From Rotaria sp. Silwood1 (lineage: Eukaryota > Rotifera > Eurotatoria > Philodinida > Philodinidae): DNA of 64,000 bases. The stretch spans positions 1,665,743-1,729,742 of the forward strand of contig CAJNOP010000019.1 of assembly GCA_905250075.1 (NCBI GenBank). Direction: 5' to 3'. Under the pieces are notes generated by a model. That model saw only the letters and a program-made list of their open reading frames with translations, did not search any database and was not told the origin of the DNA. Made by a program: the position numbers and the translations under genes. The stretch's first letter is position 1, and the number at the start of each line of letters is the position of its first letter. Below, piece after piece: positions 37,781 to 49,954 of the stretch.

Positions 37781-39492
37781 ATGTCGATAACTTCGATCGA
37801 AAATTTCTCTAATGAAGTTTTTAACGAGATTTTCGAATATATCGATGGTTGTGAAATATATAAAGCATTTTCAAATCTTAATTATCGTTTTCAACAACTT
37901 CTTTATTCTTCATCTCTTCTTTACAAAATTAATTTACATCGTACAACATCTAACGAATTATATCTAAATATTTATAAACAACTTCTACTTAATCACAAAC
38001 ACCAAATACTTGCATTTCATATATGGTCACCATTACAAAAAAGTGAATTTTTTTCATCATTTTCAATCGACGCATCATTTAATCGTCTTGAATCCATTGT
38101 GATTAATGAACTTCCATCAGCTATACTAATTTCACTTCTTACTAATTTATCTTCTTTACCTCGTCTTTTCTCATTAACCATCGATGCACGATGGGCGTTA
38201 AGAGATTTGAGTGAAGTTTATCGATTAATTTTTACTTTACCAAAATTGAAATATATTAAATGTTCAGCAGAATCAACCACTATATCTAATTCATTGCCAA
38301 TTGCTACCAATGAACAATTCAGTACTATTGAATATTTTATTATTAATCATGATTGTGGTTTTAATGAACTTTGTACTTTAATATCTTATACACCTCAACT
38401 TTGTCATTTAAATTTGATGAATTTATCTGAAAGTCATTCAAACAAAGAAATTATATTGCCAGTTAGTTTTTCTAATTTGACATATCTTTCAATAGAAATG
38501 GCTTATATAACATTTGATGAATTAGAAATGTTCATTATAGAAACGGAATGTAATTTGAAAGTTTTACGTATTATTACATTTTTTGCGGATCAAAATTATC
38601 TTGATGGTGATCGATGGGAAGAATTAATTTCAAATTATTTGCTTGAATTAGAAGAATTTTATTTAGAATATTATCAAGATATTGATCCTGAATCTGGATC
38701 TTTAACAGATTTTGAACCTCCTAATCAATTTAATTCATCATTTTGGATTGAACGAAAATGGGTACTCGAAGTTGAAATGGATTCCTTTGCTTATATTTAT
38801 TCAATTCGTTCATATAAGTACATTGAAAAGAAATCCTTTTCTAATATATAGATATACGTATTTGTTTTTTGACTTCTAGAGAAAGATGGTATGATATCAA
38901 TTCTTCTATTGAACTCTCAAATTCTACTCGACTTATACTTACGGATCTTCCTCATGATGAATATATAATGATATTGAATTTAATTATTCGTGATCTTTTA
39001 GCAATGACACAGATTTATCATTTAGAAATTTCTAAAAAAACCATCTATTCTGATATATTAATCGAAATAATATATAAATTATCTGCACTTGATACATTAA
39101 AAATTACTTCTTTGATATTATCACAATCCAGATGTTTATTTATTGAAAATAAGAATCTTCGTCTTGTATCAAATAAAAATAATATTAAAAAAGTTTATTT
39201 AGAAAAAATGTTGACAATGGAAGAAGTTTATTTTCTTATTAGACTTTGTCCTCGTATGACATATCTCAAAATAGATTTTATAAATGATATGAATATTGAA
39301 TTATTCGTTAAAGATATTCTAAAGAAAATTAATAATGATTGTAATCAATATCTTCGTTCATTATGTATTCATAATCCAACAGCAGATGATGATATCATTC
39401 AAAAATTAGAAGAAATGATTAATCGTGAGAAATTACTTCATCATTTTACAATAAAATGTATAGCTGACAACATCTATTTGCAATGGAAATAA
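37781..39492 (+). CDS. F-box protein with leucine-rich C-terminus
   Basis: Two exons, 37781-38817 and 38880-39492, separated by a 62 nt GT-AG intron that contains the in-frame TAG at 38849. Joined in phase (AA + A, Lys) they give 549 residues. The N-terminus is an F-box (ENFSNEVFNEIFEYIDGCEI, then AFSNLNYRFQQLL, residues about 6-45), which binds SKP1 in SCF ubiquitin ligases. The rest alternates short beta/helix units with Leu spacing (LPRLFSLTID, TPQLCHLNLMNL, CPRMTYLKIDF), resembling divergent leucine-rich repeats that would bind a substrate. This architecture is a large family in bdelloids, to my knowledge. Residues KWVLEVEMDSFAYIYSIRSY run directly into KERWYD across the splice, which supports the join. 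An AATAAA occurs near 39537. Confidence 0.8.
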
Positions 39493-40726
39493 TTGACTAT
39501 ATTGACTATTGTCTTTACTTTTGCATTGAAGTTTGAAATAAAAAAAAAAACAAGTTAAAGTTCATTTATTTAGAAGATTCAATTTTTACTTATATTTTTA
39601 TCGATATAGACTAGAAAGAAATGATTGTTTGATCTAGCATATTCTTAGAAAAAAAAAACAAGAATGAATAGAAGATGATCTTACGTTTTTTAATACAAAA
39701 GTAGTTAAATACCAGCGAGATACTTAAATTTTGATTCTTGTCTTTCTCTTGATACTACTTTTTCAATTTCTCTTAGAAATTCAGGTCTATCTGTTGAAAT
39801 ACGATGAAGAATGCCCTAGAACTATCAAAACCAATATTTTCTTATCTTTTTCTAGTGTTACGAAAATTTGAATCGCTCGAATTACTCGATTCCTTGCTTT
39901 TCACTACATATATGACAGTGAGATTGGAAGTGCTACGAATGATGCGAAAGTTATATTTCATCTTATCTCATTCTTACCTATTGAATATACATACAGAACG
40001 GAAAGATACTTAAGACATATATGATAAGCATATTCTCCGCTGTTTCTATCTTGCTGGTCTTTTGTAATAATAAAATATCATACTTACCAAACTCCACTAA
40101 ATGAAATGAACAACGATAAATATCAGCATGCGTTGTCGGATGATGACCTACTGAGAGTCGAAATCAATTTATTTAGCACAAGTGAATAAATATTGCGACA
40201 GAGTTTATTTGAGTTAGGGTTTGGATTTTGGGTGTAAGTTTTCTCTTTAACCACAACACACATCGAACTCATCAGAAGCGAACCGTACTCCACTCGACGC
40301 ATAATCCACACTTTGTGTTACAAGAAAATATTTAATCAATTGACTATCAAGATCATTGGATGTTTATGCACAGGAAGAAACGATTATTAGAATAATAAAG
40401 AAGATATTGTATCATAATGATTTAAACTATAAGATAGCATTCTGATACCTTTTTATCCGATTATACTTTTTCAAGGCCAACATGACTAAAACTGACCATA
40501 TGATAATTCGTGACGAGTGTAACAATTATTCATAGTTAGATTGAATAAGTTTGTTTATTTTGATAAGTGAATGAATATTTCTAAAAAGTATATTAATACA
40601 GAACAATCTATTGCTCATTTTCACTGTCGTATTAAATGAATAAAAAGTATGTAATTTACATAAATAAAATGGCATATTTAAAGTAAATCTGTTTTCTTCT
40701 TTTCTTAGTCTATACTTATTCACATT
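39493..40726. other. Spacer between the F-box and chitinase genes
   Basis: The stretch holds the F-box 3' end, possible orphan minus-strand exons (39705-39815 and about 40087-40142) and the 3' side of the chitinase gene. No complete gene is visible. Confidence 0.45.
39705..39815 (-). pseudogene. Possible orphan terminal exon, coding-like
   Basis: After a TTCTAG acceptor, 36 codons start GILHRISTDRPEFLREIEK and end FKYLAGI before TAA; the composition is charged and coding-like. About 270 bases upstream another open stretch (HHPTTHADIYRCSFHLVEF, ending at a GTAAGT) looks like an exon, but the two do not join in phase. It may be a decayed gene or one with a missed exon. Family not recognised. 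Confidence 0.25.
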
Positions 40727-42992
40727 TTATTGTATTAATAAAAGCATCCAAACAATAAATAACAAATAAAAAGCACTATTATTCTTAACACTTGCATTAA
40801 AAGTTTTTGATTTTGGTAATGTCTGTATAGATGTTAATGTTAATTTTTGACGTCTTGGTGTAAATTGTTGAATAGGAACAAAACTAACTTTTTGTTGTGT
40901 ACGTAATTTTGTTGCTTTTGTTGTATTGACAAATTCTTGTTTATTATATTTATTTGATGAGAAAAGAATATCATGAACACGTCGTATAAATGGAAATTGT
41001 CCTTGACCACAAAATAAACCTGTATAATCATCTTGATCAAGAGACCATACCATTACTCCACCTAAATCTAATGTTTTAGCATACAATACCTTAATAAGAA
41101 GCAAAACAAATGTTTTAATTACTAGAATTTTATGACAAAAAAAAAAAAATTGTCATTACTTTGACAGTGATGCTTTGTAAATCATCATAACCAACCCATT
41201 GTCTATCCAAGGAATTTAAAGACGAAGAACTATAAGCATAGGGTGCTTGAGCATCTGTATCAAAAACTCTTGTCCAATTGAATCCTCGTAATTTTTGACA
41301 AATCTATCAAAATAATTTATTTCAATATCGTTACTAGATAAACAAATGTATTACTTCAAAATATGCTAAAGTACCATTTTCTTTCGTATATGGTCCAGCT
41401 ATCATACAAAAAAAAAATAAGCAAAGTTTTCAATTATTATAAATCAAATTAAGAGAAGCGCCGTTGGTCGAATGATTATTCGTCGAAAAATACTTATATT
41501 AGTTGTTACTATTTATTATTTTACACTCCGTATATACAAACCGTGAAAGAAGAAGATGTTACTATTTTAGTATTTTTCGACAAAATATCTTTCGATCAAC
41601 GACGTTCTACTCAAAAATCATTCGCATATACCTAAACCACCTCCAATTGTTTCTGTGCCAACAGAAATTGAATTTGAATCATTTGTTAGTGTAAAACTTC
41701 GACCATACATAGCTAAGCCTAAATTAAGTTTACTCGCTGAACAACCTTTAGACAACCAATAATGAATTGAAGTATTCTAAAGAACATTTTGTAAGATTTT
41801 ATTGAATTTTATTCTTTTTTACTTACGACATTTTTCCATCGTCCATCATCACTATCATCTTCTTCTAATGAATTTTTTCCATAAAGTGGTGCATTGATTC
41901 CAGTGACATTATCCCAAGCTCCATGATAATCATATGTCATAACACTAACATAATCAAGATAACTAAAGACACAAAACAATTTTTAAATAACAAAAACTAA
42001 TTTCATAGTACTCACTGACAAAAATCAGATACAACATAACCTTGATCAACTTTTGTTGGATCAGCACTAACAGCAGCTGTTAAAAGAAATGGATTACTAT
42101 CATTATGAAATGATTCATGAATTTCCTGACAAAAACAAAAATCAATAATTTAACAAAAAAAAAAAAAAAAAGAAACAAACAAATAATCAATTATTTACTT
42201 TGATAAGAATATTAAATTGTTCTCGAGAATTATTCATAGCACCTCGTTCAATATCACCAGGAAATTCCCAATCCTATTACAAAAATAAAAAATATCGACT
42301 AAGAAAATTTATTAACTAGTTCTAAATTTAGAGATGTTTATGACAATGCAAAATCTGCCGCACCACAATATACATCTCTATTGAATATTTATACCAAATC
42401 AATTCCATCAAAATTCCATTGATGTAAAAATTCTTTTGTTTGTCGAATAAATATTGTTCGAGTTGTAGAATTAGTTAAAATATTATTAAATGCTTCACTA
42501 CCAGCTGTCCATCCTCCAACAGCTACTAATAATTTTAATGATGATTTATGTTGTTTTAATTCATGCATTCTCAAATATAATGGCTAAATCATATAAAAAA
42601 TAATCATTCAAACTAGCACAATAAAATCGATAGATTTCAATTTACTTTATCAAATGCATCTGTATAATGTGTATCATGTTTTTCACTTGGTTCAATTTTA
42701 AGTGTTGTTGGATTAATTAATGCAAAAGCTATATGTATATGTGTACAAAGTGATGAATCAATTGTGTCAGGATATAATATAGGTATATTTGTTACACGAT
42801 AAAGTGACCAATTTGGATAATAACAAACAATTCTCATTTCTAATTATAAAAAAAAAACAAGGAAATAATTAATTGAATATTTCAAGATTTTTTTTCTATT
42901 ATTTATTTACCAGTTGAAACATATGATAAAATTACAAAGAAAAAGAACAATTGAAGTCTACACAAATACATGTTGATGAATAAAATGAACAT
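40727..42992 (-). CDS. GH18 chitinase, secreted, probably GPI- or membrane-anchored
   Basis: Ten phase-consistent exons: 42992-42911, 42839-42646, 42583-42395, 42273-42199, 42125-42016, 41962-41827, 41776-41632, 41398-41355, 41303-41160 and 41089-40727, giving 493 residues. A second in-frame ATG at 42971 is also possible. A signal peptide (LQLFFFFVILSYVST) precedes the mature start MRIVCYYPNWS. GH18 landmarks follow: LLVAVGGWTAGS, the catalytic DxxDxDxE at 151-158 (FDGIDLDWEFPGD, created by splicing at an exon border), MTYDYHGAWDN, LGLAMYGRSF, and YAKTLDLGGVMVWSLDQDD with the substrate Trp. All catalytic acids are present. It should hydrolyse beta-1,4-GlcNAc in chitin. The C-terminal tail after the barrel is polar, then ends in a hydrophobic stretch (FYLLFIVWMLLLIQ), which suggests a GPI signal or TM anchor rather than a chitin-binding domain. 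Confidence 0.9.
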
Positions 42993-45016
42993 AAGAGTAG
43001 GATACTTTTATTGAAGATAGTTAAAAAGAAAAGAAAAAGAAGGAGGAAGCAAATCTATTGTTTGTTCAGAATAAAAACTAATAATAAAAAAGAAGGATTA
43101 ACGTTTTTGACCTCATTGAGTTTGTGCATGTATTTATCGAGTTGAAGGCTCGATTTACATTCTTTTCACACATTGAACATCCTTTTCATTGTATTATATC
43201 ACCTGCTTGTCAAATTCACAATAGACAAAAATTTTTAATTAAAACATAGATCAAATATCAACTAAAACAAAATAGTAACTATAAAAAAAAACGATATTTA
43301 AATCTAATTTTTAACATTTAATTGTTTCTTTTAATTTTACTGTATAATTAATATTTATAGTAAAATTTCTAATTGTATTTTTTTTTTCTATAGAATAAGT
43401 TTGTTTTAATTGATAATAATTATTATAAAATTAAATAGAATTGATGATTTTTAAAATAATTATATTATGTTTTTGAATTCATTTAATATCATATTTATTG
43501 AATTAGTATTCATAAGTATTTCTTTAATCGAGTTGAAATATACCAAAAGCATTAAGTACATCTATCGAAATTTTCTTTTTTTTTATTTATCAGATGGTGA
43601 GAGAAAAAATTACATATGGTTTTTGAAAAATATTGTTTTATTTTGAAGAAAATCGAGTTTTTTAATATGATAGTATACGAGCTCGTATTCAGAGTCAGCA
43701 TAGAGATTTCTCTATTGATTTCACATATGATATTTCTTCTTTTTTGGAACTGAAGTTTTTATAGTCAAAGTTTCTTGATACAAATCCGTATTTATGATAT
43801 ATTACTATGAGAGACTAAATACTTTCCGCGTATTTGAATTTTTATAGAGTTCTCTCAATTTTTAAATCTAATCTTCTTAAGTTCTGCTACAGAAACATTG
43901 TTGAAATATGTTTAAAAATAACATTTTTCACAAATAAGTCGACAAGTTTTATTCAACAATAATAAGAAAGCATTCAAAAAAAAATTGCTCGAATTTCAAA
44001 AGTACCAGCACTTTACTATGATAAGAAGATATCAAAAAAATTTATTATTATACATGCATTCGAATACTTTGGCGCTTTGTTGATTAAACAATGACATTCT
44101 ATCATATCAATATATATTTTCAATATTTCACTAATAAAAAGAAACAATTATTAATTGAAAAATAATAAACAATTTCAAGATGAATTCAAACATCAAAAAA
44201 ACTGCTACTAGTAAGTTGCTAAAATAAGAAAGATTTTTTTTAATATCATATTCATCCTTATGATTTTAATTGACACGTAATTACCATGAGGTCAAGATGA
44301 ATGACACTCTAAATATAGATATGGATATGTAAATCTCGGGATGACTAATATAACGAACACAAACAATAGAAATATAATAATAGCAATATTGCAATACACG
44401 ACGATGGTGTGATCAAATCATGAAAGCAAAAAGAGCATATGTATCATAAAAACGATTATTGTCAATACGTCACAGTAATGTTTTATATAAAGAAATGATT
44501 CAAACCATTGAAACAAAAATTTCTCAGAATTGAAGTGTATTGCTACCATTGATTTGAACTATGAAAAAAAAAATCGATTTACATAAATTATTTCATATTG
44601 AAACCTAATGAATGATGTCATATATAGGTAAAAAACAACAATAGAAAAATAAATCACTTCTTTTTTTTTTTTTTTAATTTTTTTCTGTTTTTTTTTTCAT
44701 TGTTTCTAATAATAAAAAGATAACACGATCAAACATAAGGTCTACCCTTCCTACATAAACTTATTCTCTTTTCTTTTCTTTTGCATTCTTCCAATGGGTA
44801 GTAAGAAGAAAACGACGAACGATGCTGCCATTTACATAGAAAGAAATAGTACGTATAACCTCTTTTGCACAAGTAACCAATGTTTGTTCGTATTTATCAG
44901 CTATTTTGATATCATATTTCTAACTGGTTTATATCGATTGTTTTGGCATTTTGCCATTCTATGCAAATAAATACATAATTTACAAAAAATAAACTTAAAG
45001 CGTTGCTTATTTTTAG
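42993..45016. other. Divergent intergenic region, chitinase and C16orf89-like genes
   Basis: About 2 kb of AT-rich DNA between two divergent genes, so it should include both promoters. No ORF, RNA gene or clear repeat is visible apart from homopolymer runs (for example 44661-44700). Confidence 0.5.
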
Positions 45017-46033
45017 ATGTACATACCATTAATTATTTTCTTCATTATTTATCATTCTATTCATATTGTAATAAGTTCAAGTCTTCCTTCACCAGAATTA
45101 CATATCGACTATGGTGGTCAAGCATTGACTGCTTTAAAACATCTATTAAATTTTTTTGAATCTGATGTAAATGATTTAAATCTTGATGGTTTATATGGTT
45201 TACGTATAGCACAAGGACAATTAGATGCTCTTCATGAAATTTTAAATTCATCATCAAATAAAACAAATCATCGTTTTATAGATAAAAATAAACATATCTA
45301 TTCATTATCGAGACAAATTGAACGTATAGCAAATAAAAATTTACTTGTACTAGCTAATACAACATCTTCATATTTACAACGATTTTTACTTATTGCATCA
45401 AAACCATTTCGACTTGAATATGAATTAAGAAAAATAAAGAAAAAGCTATTTGAACATGGTTCGCGAAGTTCAGATTTTAATGAAGAAGTATCTGATTCTT
45501 GTTTTGCTGAATTACTTGGTTCAAATGATCAATATAATTCAACACAATGTTTTGTAACACAATCATGTTGGAATATGATGACAGCATCAATGACTAAAGA
45601 TTATTGTTTAACACATCAATTATTATGGTTTTTAGTTGCAAAAAATATTGGTTGTATTGATAATCGTTTAATATCAAATCTTGCAAATAAAAATTTAAAA
45701 TATTTAGAAGATCAATATTGTTCAAATATATATCAAGATGCTGAATTAAATGTAGATGATAATGATAATCAAGATTTATTTCTTGAAGAATTATTATTAT
45801 GTTCAATTATTGGTTATGAAGAATTTTTACGTTTTGATTGGTTTAATAAAATTCTTTCATGGCAAAATTCAGAATATGGATGTTTTACTGGAACATCAAA
45901 TTCAATAGAATCAAATTTAAAAGCTAAAAGACATCTATTAGTTGAACAAGGCATGATTCATGGATGTTTATCGCATGAAAGTGGTCTTGCAGCTGGATTA
46001 TTAGCGACATATGTTAGAGCTCTTTTACAATAA
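45017..46033 (+). CDS. C16orf89: Secreted C16orf89/UPF0764-like protein (DUF4735)
   Basis: Single-exon ORF of 338 residues that starts with a signal peptide (MYIPLIIFFIIYHSIHIVISS). It contains the cysteine pattern and motifs that I associate with the C16orf89 family: a helical N-terminal half (LDGLYGLRIAQGQLDALHEI), DSCFAELLGS, CFVTQSCWNMMTA, LTHQLLWFLVAKNIGC, and a final EYGCF...HGCLSHESGLAAGLLATY. In vertebrates the protein is secreted (known from thyroid) and its molecular role is unknown. The absence of introns is notable next to the ten-exon chitinase. Family assignment is from memory of motif order and could be refuted by a profile search. AATAAA follows near 46089. Confidence 0.65.
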   Translation: MYIPLIIFFIIYHSIHIVISSSLPSPELHIDYGGQALTALKHLLNFFESDVNDLNLDGLYGLRIAQGQLDALHEILNSSSNKTNHRFIDKNKHIYSLSRQIERIANKNLLVLANTTSSYLQRFLLIASKPFRLEYELRKIKKKLFEHGSRSSDFNEEVSDSCFAELLGSNDQYNSTQCFVTQSCWNMMTASMTKDYCLTHQLLWFLVAKNIGCIDNRLISNLANKNLKYLEDQYCSNIYQDAELNVDDNDNQDLFLEELLLCSIIGYEEFLRFDWFNKILSWQNSEYGCFTGTSNSIESNLKAKRHLLVEQGMIHGCLSHESGLAAGLLATYVRALLQ

Positions 46034-47416
46034 TCACTAAGCGAAAATTTTTCGAATTATTTTTATAAGTCAAAAAAAAAGAAAATTTAATAAAATATCG
46101 TTAGTAGGTTCATTCAATTCTTTAATATTGAAACGTTAGTTATAAAAATAACAAGATTATTTTCTTTAAGTAATAATCATTTCATGTGAATGAATATTTC
46201 ATCTAATGTATTTTTAACAATAATTAATTTACTTGTATAAATATAAGAATTTGTGACAGTTGATTAATTTCTTTCAAAAATGAAATAATAAAAGTTTTTT
46301 TATTTTTTTTTTTTTTGTACCAGAGATAATCATTAATATTTCTCGTATGAAACTATTACTTCTAATTTTTGTTGAAGACAAGTACATTACAATGTCATTG
46401 TACAAAAATAACAATTCAGAAGAGGATTAATAAAATTTCAATAAATAAACAATAAACTAAAACGAGACAAAAAAAAACTTAAACGCAAAAAATAGAACTG
46501 AAACAGACATCGTAAATTTTAAACGATATGTATTACAATCTATTAAAACAAGAAAAATTCTTAATTTGAATTATCAATGTTGTTTTTTTTTTTGTTCAAT
46601 TCTACATGTTAAATTCGATACAATATCTATTGAAATATAAATCTCTTGTATCTAATTGAATTTAAATGAAATGTAGTTGATATATTAATAGACATTTGAT
46701 AAGTAGAGTATGTCTGTATTGTTCATATGACCTTTAATTTCAATCTTGTCTTCTTTTGAGTTCTTACATATGTAAATTATTTTTCAAACAAATCAAAGTT
46801 CATTCGAAAATTTTTTTTTTTTTTTTAATATCTAAGAAATAAATTTAAAAGTTCAATTCTATTTGAATTAATTTCAATGAAATAGTCATATCTTTAATAA
46901 AACTTCATTTTCATATTCTTACCACCAAAAACATCAATAAAATTTTTTTTTTTTTTTTTTACTTTCTCTTTCACTTACTCTTTCGTATGGCATCATTCGC
47001 TCAAGGTAACATAACTGGTTCGATCGTTGATATTTACAAACACTAAACGACAACGAACAAGTATTGCAAACTAAGAGAAGAGAGAGAATAAGGAGAAAAA
47101 ACGAACAAGAGTCAATAACAAAAAACGTAGAGATGCATGTGCTACTTCTCTCGACTCTTTCGCGTAATATTATTCAAGTGTTGCAAAATGAGGCAAGAGA
47201 AAAGGCGAAACGAACCATTGAAATTACTTTGCTCTTTAGATCACGTAGAGGAGCTAAGAGTACGATGGTAATTGTATAGTCTGTCTTACACTTCGACTTG
47301 TCAATCAATACCAACACATCAAATATTAACAATTAGAAAACAGACATACATATATATATATATATCTATATAATATTACATAGAAATTCTCTTTTTCTTT
47401 CTCTTTTAAAGTAACA
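46034..47416. other. Spacer / 5' region of the polyQ coiled-coil gene
   Basis: AT-rich spacer with T-runs (for example 46809-46827 and 46942-46960) and a TA microsatellite at about 47350-47370. A purine-rich ORF at 47064-47279 is probably 5' untranslated or noise. No other gene is seen. Confidence 0.45.
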
Positions 47417-48375
47417 ATGTTTAAAAATATTCCAATAAAAACAATCGATAATAGTTATGAAAAACAATTCGATAATGAACAACTTGTTTCAATGATACAT
47501 CGATTGGTTGATGAACGTGATGTATTATGGCGTGAAAATGAATATTTAAAAGCAAAATTAAATGAATCAATATTAATTGAAACAATTAATGAAATGAGAA
47601 AAGAACGAGATATATTATTAAAATTATTATTAAATTTATCAACAAATAAAAATAATGATGAACAATTACAATATCAAAATTATTGTACAGACGAACAGTA
47701 AATTTTAATTATTTAAATATTATTAAGATTATTAATTGAATTATCTATTTTTATTTTAGTATCAATGGTTATTCTAATGATATACTTCCACCACCTCCTT
47801 ATCAAACATATAATACAAATTCAAATAGTAAATCACTACATAATAGCAGTCCATCAACTAAAAAACTTTCGTTTCATTCTCGTCAAAATCAAACTCCAAT
47901 AGCTAATCCTGTCTTATCAATACCTGTAACTGAACTAAAACCATCTCGTCGATCACATCGAACGAAACAAAATTTTGAACAACATCAACACCAACAGCAA
48001 CAACAACAACAACAACAACAACAACAGCCAACAGTTATTTATCGTGTTGAAGGTACCAAAGAATGTTTAATGAATCCAAATGAATTATCATCTGTATTTG
48101 CGCATGTTAAACATTCTCATCCAAATAAGAAAATTGTTGTTTATAAAACTCCAACAACACCACAAACACATGAATTTAATCAATTAGTTGATGAAATGTG
48201 TATAAAACATGGTGTAGAATTAAAACATAGTCAGAATTCACCATTTCAACAATATCGTTCACAATCGTTACAAGACTTAACATCATCAGCCATACTACCA
48301 CAACGTGATTTTGATTTTCAATTTCAACCTATTGAAAAACAAGAACCAATACGAACAAGTTATACAAAAAAATAG
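47417..48375 (+). CDS. Coiled-coil protein with polyglutamine tract, unknown
   Basis: Two exons, 47417-47697 and 47760-48375, joined in phase (CA + T, His) across a 62 nt intron, giving 298 residues. Residues about 20-80 form a coiled coil (LVSMIHRLVDERDVLWRENE, then EMRKERDILLKLLLNL). Exon 2 begins with a proline-rich stretch (DILPPPPYQTY), then a basic region, then a HQHQQQ-type polyglutamine tract of about a dozen residues encoded by CAA/CAG (47994-48028). It ends in a more ordered segment (TVIYRVEGTKECLMNPNELS, then FNQLVDEMCIKHGVELKHS). I recognise no family. The composition suggests a cytoplasmic or nuclear scaffold, but this is inference. AATAAA lies at about 48391; laforin converges only 90 bp downstream. 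Confidence 0.7.
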
Positions 48376-48465
48376 ATAAATAAATTTATACAATAAAAAA
48401 AAAAAATAAACACCAAGTTCATTTTTTTTTTCGCTTGACTAAATGTTTTCTTCGTTTTTTTTTCT

Positions 48466-49628
48466 CTATTCGTATGCTTTTCTGTATATTATTTCTGCGT
48501 TTTCAAGAAATACACGATCAAAGAAACCACATGAACGTGTTGGAGCTAAATCATAATGAACTTTAGGTAATGGAATCTTCAAAACAAAATGATAATAAGC
48601 ACAAACAATACCAAATGCTCGACCAACACCTAAAATTAAAAAGAATTTGCTTTTTATAATTATTTTCTTTTTTTTTTGCAAATGTAAATTTACAAAACTA
48701 TCGTTTAGTTAACCTTGAATAAAGATCAAATATTTTTAATTCATTATTTAACATACCAGCATTACAGTGAACATATACTTTATGTCCTTTGTCTAATATT
48801 GTTTTCAATACTAATGTTGCTTGTGGTGACATTAATTCTCTTCCAGTTGATGATAAATCTGTAATTGGTACCCATAAAAATAAAAGACCTGCTTGTTCAT
48901 ATGCTTTTCTTAATATATCAACACTTGCTAAATCAAATTCATTATTTGGTTCTGGTACATGATTATCACCAAGAATTCCTTGACAATTTCGTTCAATATC
49001 TTTAACAACTTGTAAATTAAGAACAGCTGTTATACCTAATGATCGACCTAATTCATTTTCAATATGTGTCAATAAACGTGGACAACTACCAACATATAAA
49101 TTATCACTAACACGACCATAATGCATTATTTTATGAGTAACTACTTCATTATAAAAATTTGATGTATGTGTTTTTTCATCAGTTGCTAAATAGAAATATA
49201 TTTTTATAGAAAAGAAAAATAAATATAGATTTTTGTGTTCTTTTACCACCAGTTTTAACATCAATCCAATAATCAATAGGTGTATAATAAATTTGATCAA
49301 CTAAATTTTTAACATCATCTCTTAACCATACTCGAGTTTCTTCTCTTTTTCCTTCCCATATTTCATCATTGAGAACATATTTATAATCAAATTCTTTAAT
49401 ATCACTTGATAAATTAATATCTAATCGATAAAAACGTGGTTCATTTGATAATTTTACTGGCCGATAAAATTCTTTAGTAAGAAGATTAAGTTGTGGTGCT
49501 TTTTCTATAGACCAAGAACCTAATTCTGGTAAACTACCACAAAGACGAATAACAGCAGTTGAATTAAGAATTGCCGTGATTAACGCACCAGGAACAATTA
49601 AACCAAATGTATATTGCATTTTTATCAT
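48466..49628 (-). CDS. EPM2A: Laforin: CBM20 plus dual-specificity glycogen phosphatase
   Basis: Three phase-consistent exons, 49628-49247, 49185-48757 and 48629-48466, give 324 residues (human laforin is 331). The N-terminal CBM20 carbohydrate-binding domain has GSLPELGSWSIEKAPQL, YKYVLNDEIWEGKR and QIYYTPIDYWIDV. The phosphatase domain has MHYGRVSDNLYVGSCPR, LGITAVLNLQ, the general-acid loop WVPITDLSSTGRE and the P-loop HCNAGVGRA (Cys about 268), formed across the last splice. Laforin removes phosphate from glycogen and scaffolds malin; its loss causes Lafora disease in vertebrates. All core residues are present, but the residue after the P-loop Arg is Ala instead of the usual Ser/Thr, which may slow turnover. 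ATG 49628 or the in-frame ATG at 49619 could start translation. Confidence 0.9.
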
Positions 49629-49954
49629 TGAATTATTAAAATTAAAATATACAAGGTTTTTTTTAGAGATTATTTACTTATGAAAAATTGAGAATATGAT
49701 GCATCTAAAGAAAATAGTATAAATCAAGTTTAATAAGTTCATAGGAATTCTCTATATTGAACAAAATAAAAATAGATAATTTAATCTTCAAAATATTATT
49801 TGTTTATATTTATTGCAATAAAAAAATATATTTATTCACAATGCTGGAGTACATTTAAATGAGAGAGAAAAAATGTCCTTATACTCATGTATGACGTAGT
49901 TCATTTTCCGCTAACGTTTGATTGGTTCTGTTTGTTTCAACTGCTTGACTTTTA

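Noticed and set aside
47064..47279. 71-codon Arg/Glu-rich ORF upstream of the polyQ gene
   Set aside because: Purine-rich 5' region; no splice site joins it in frame to exon 1, and the downstream ATG at 47417 is better.
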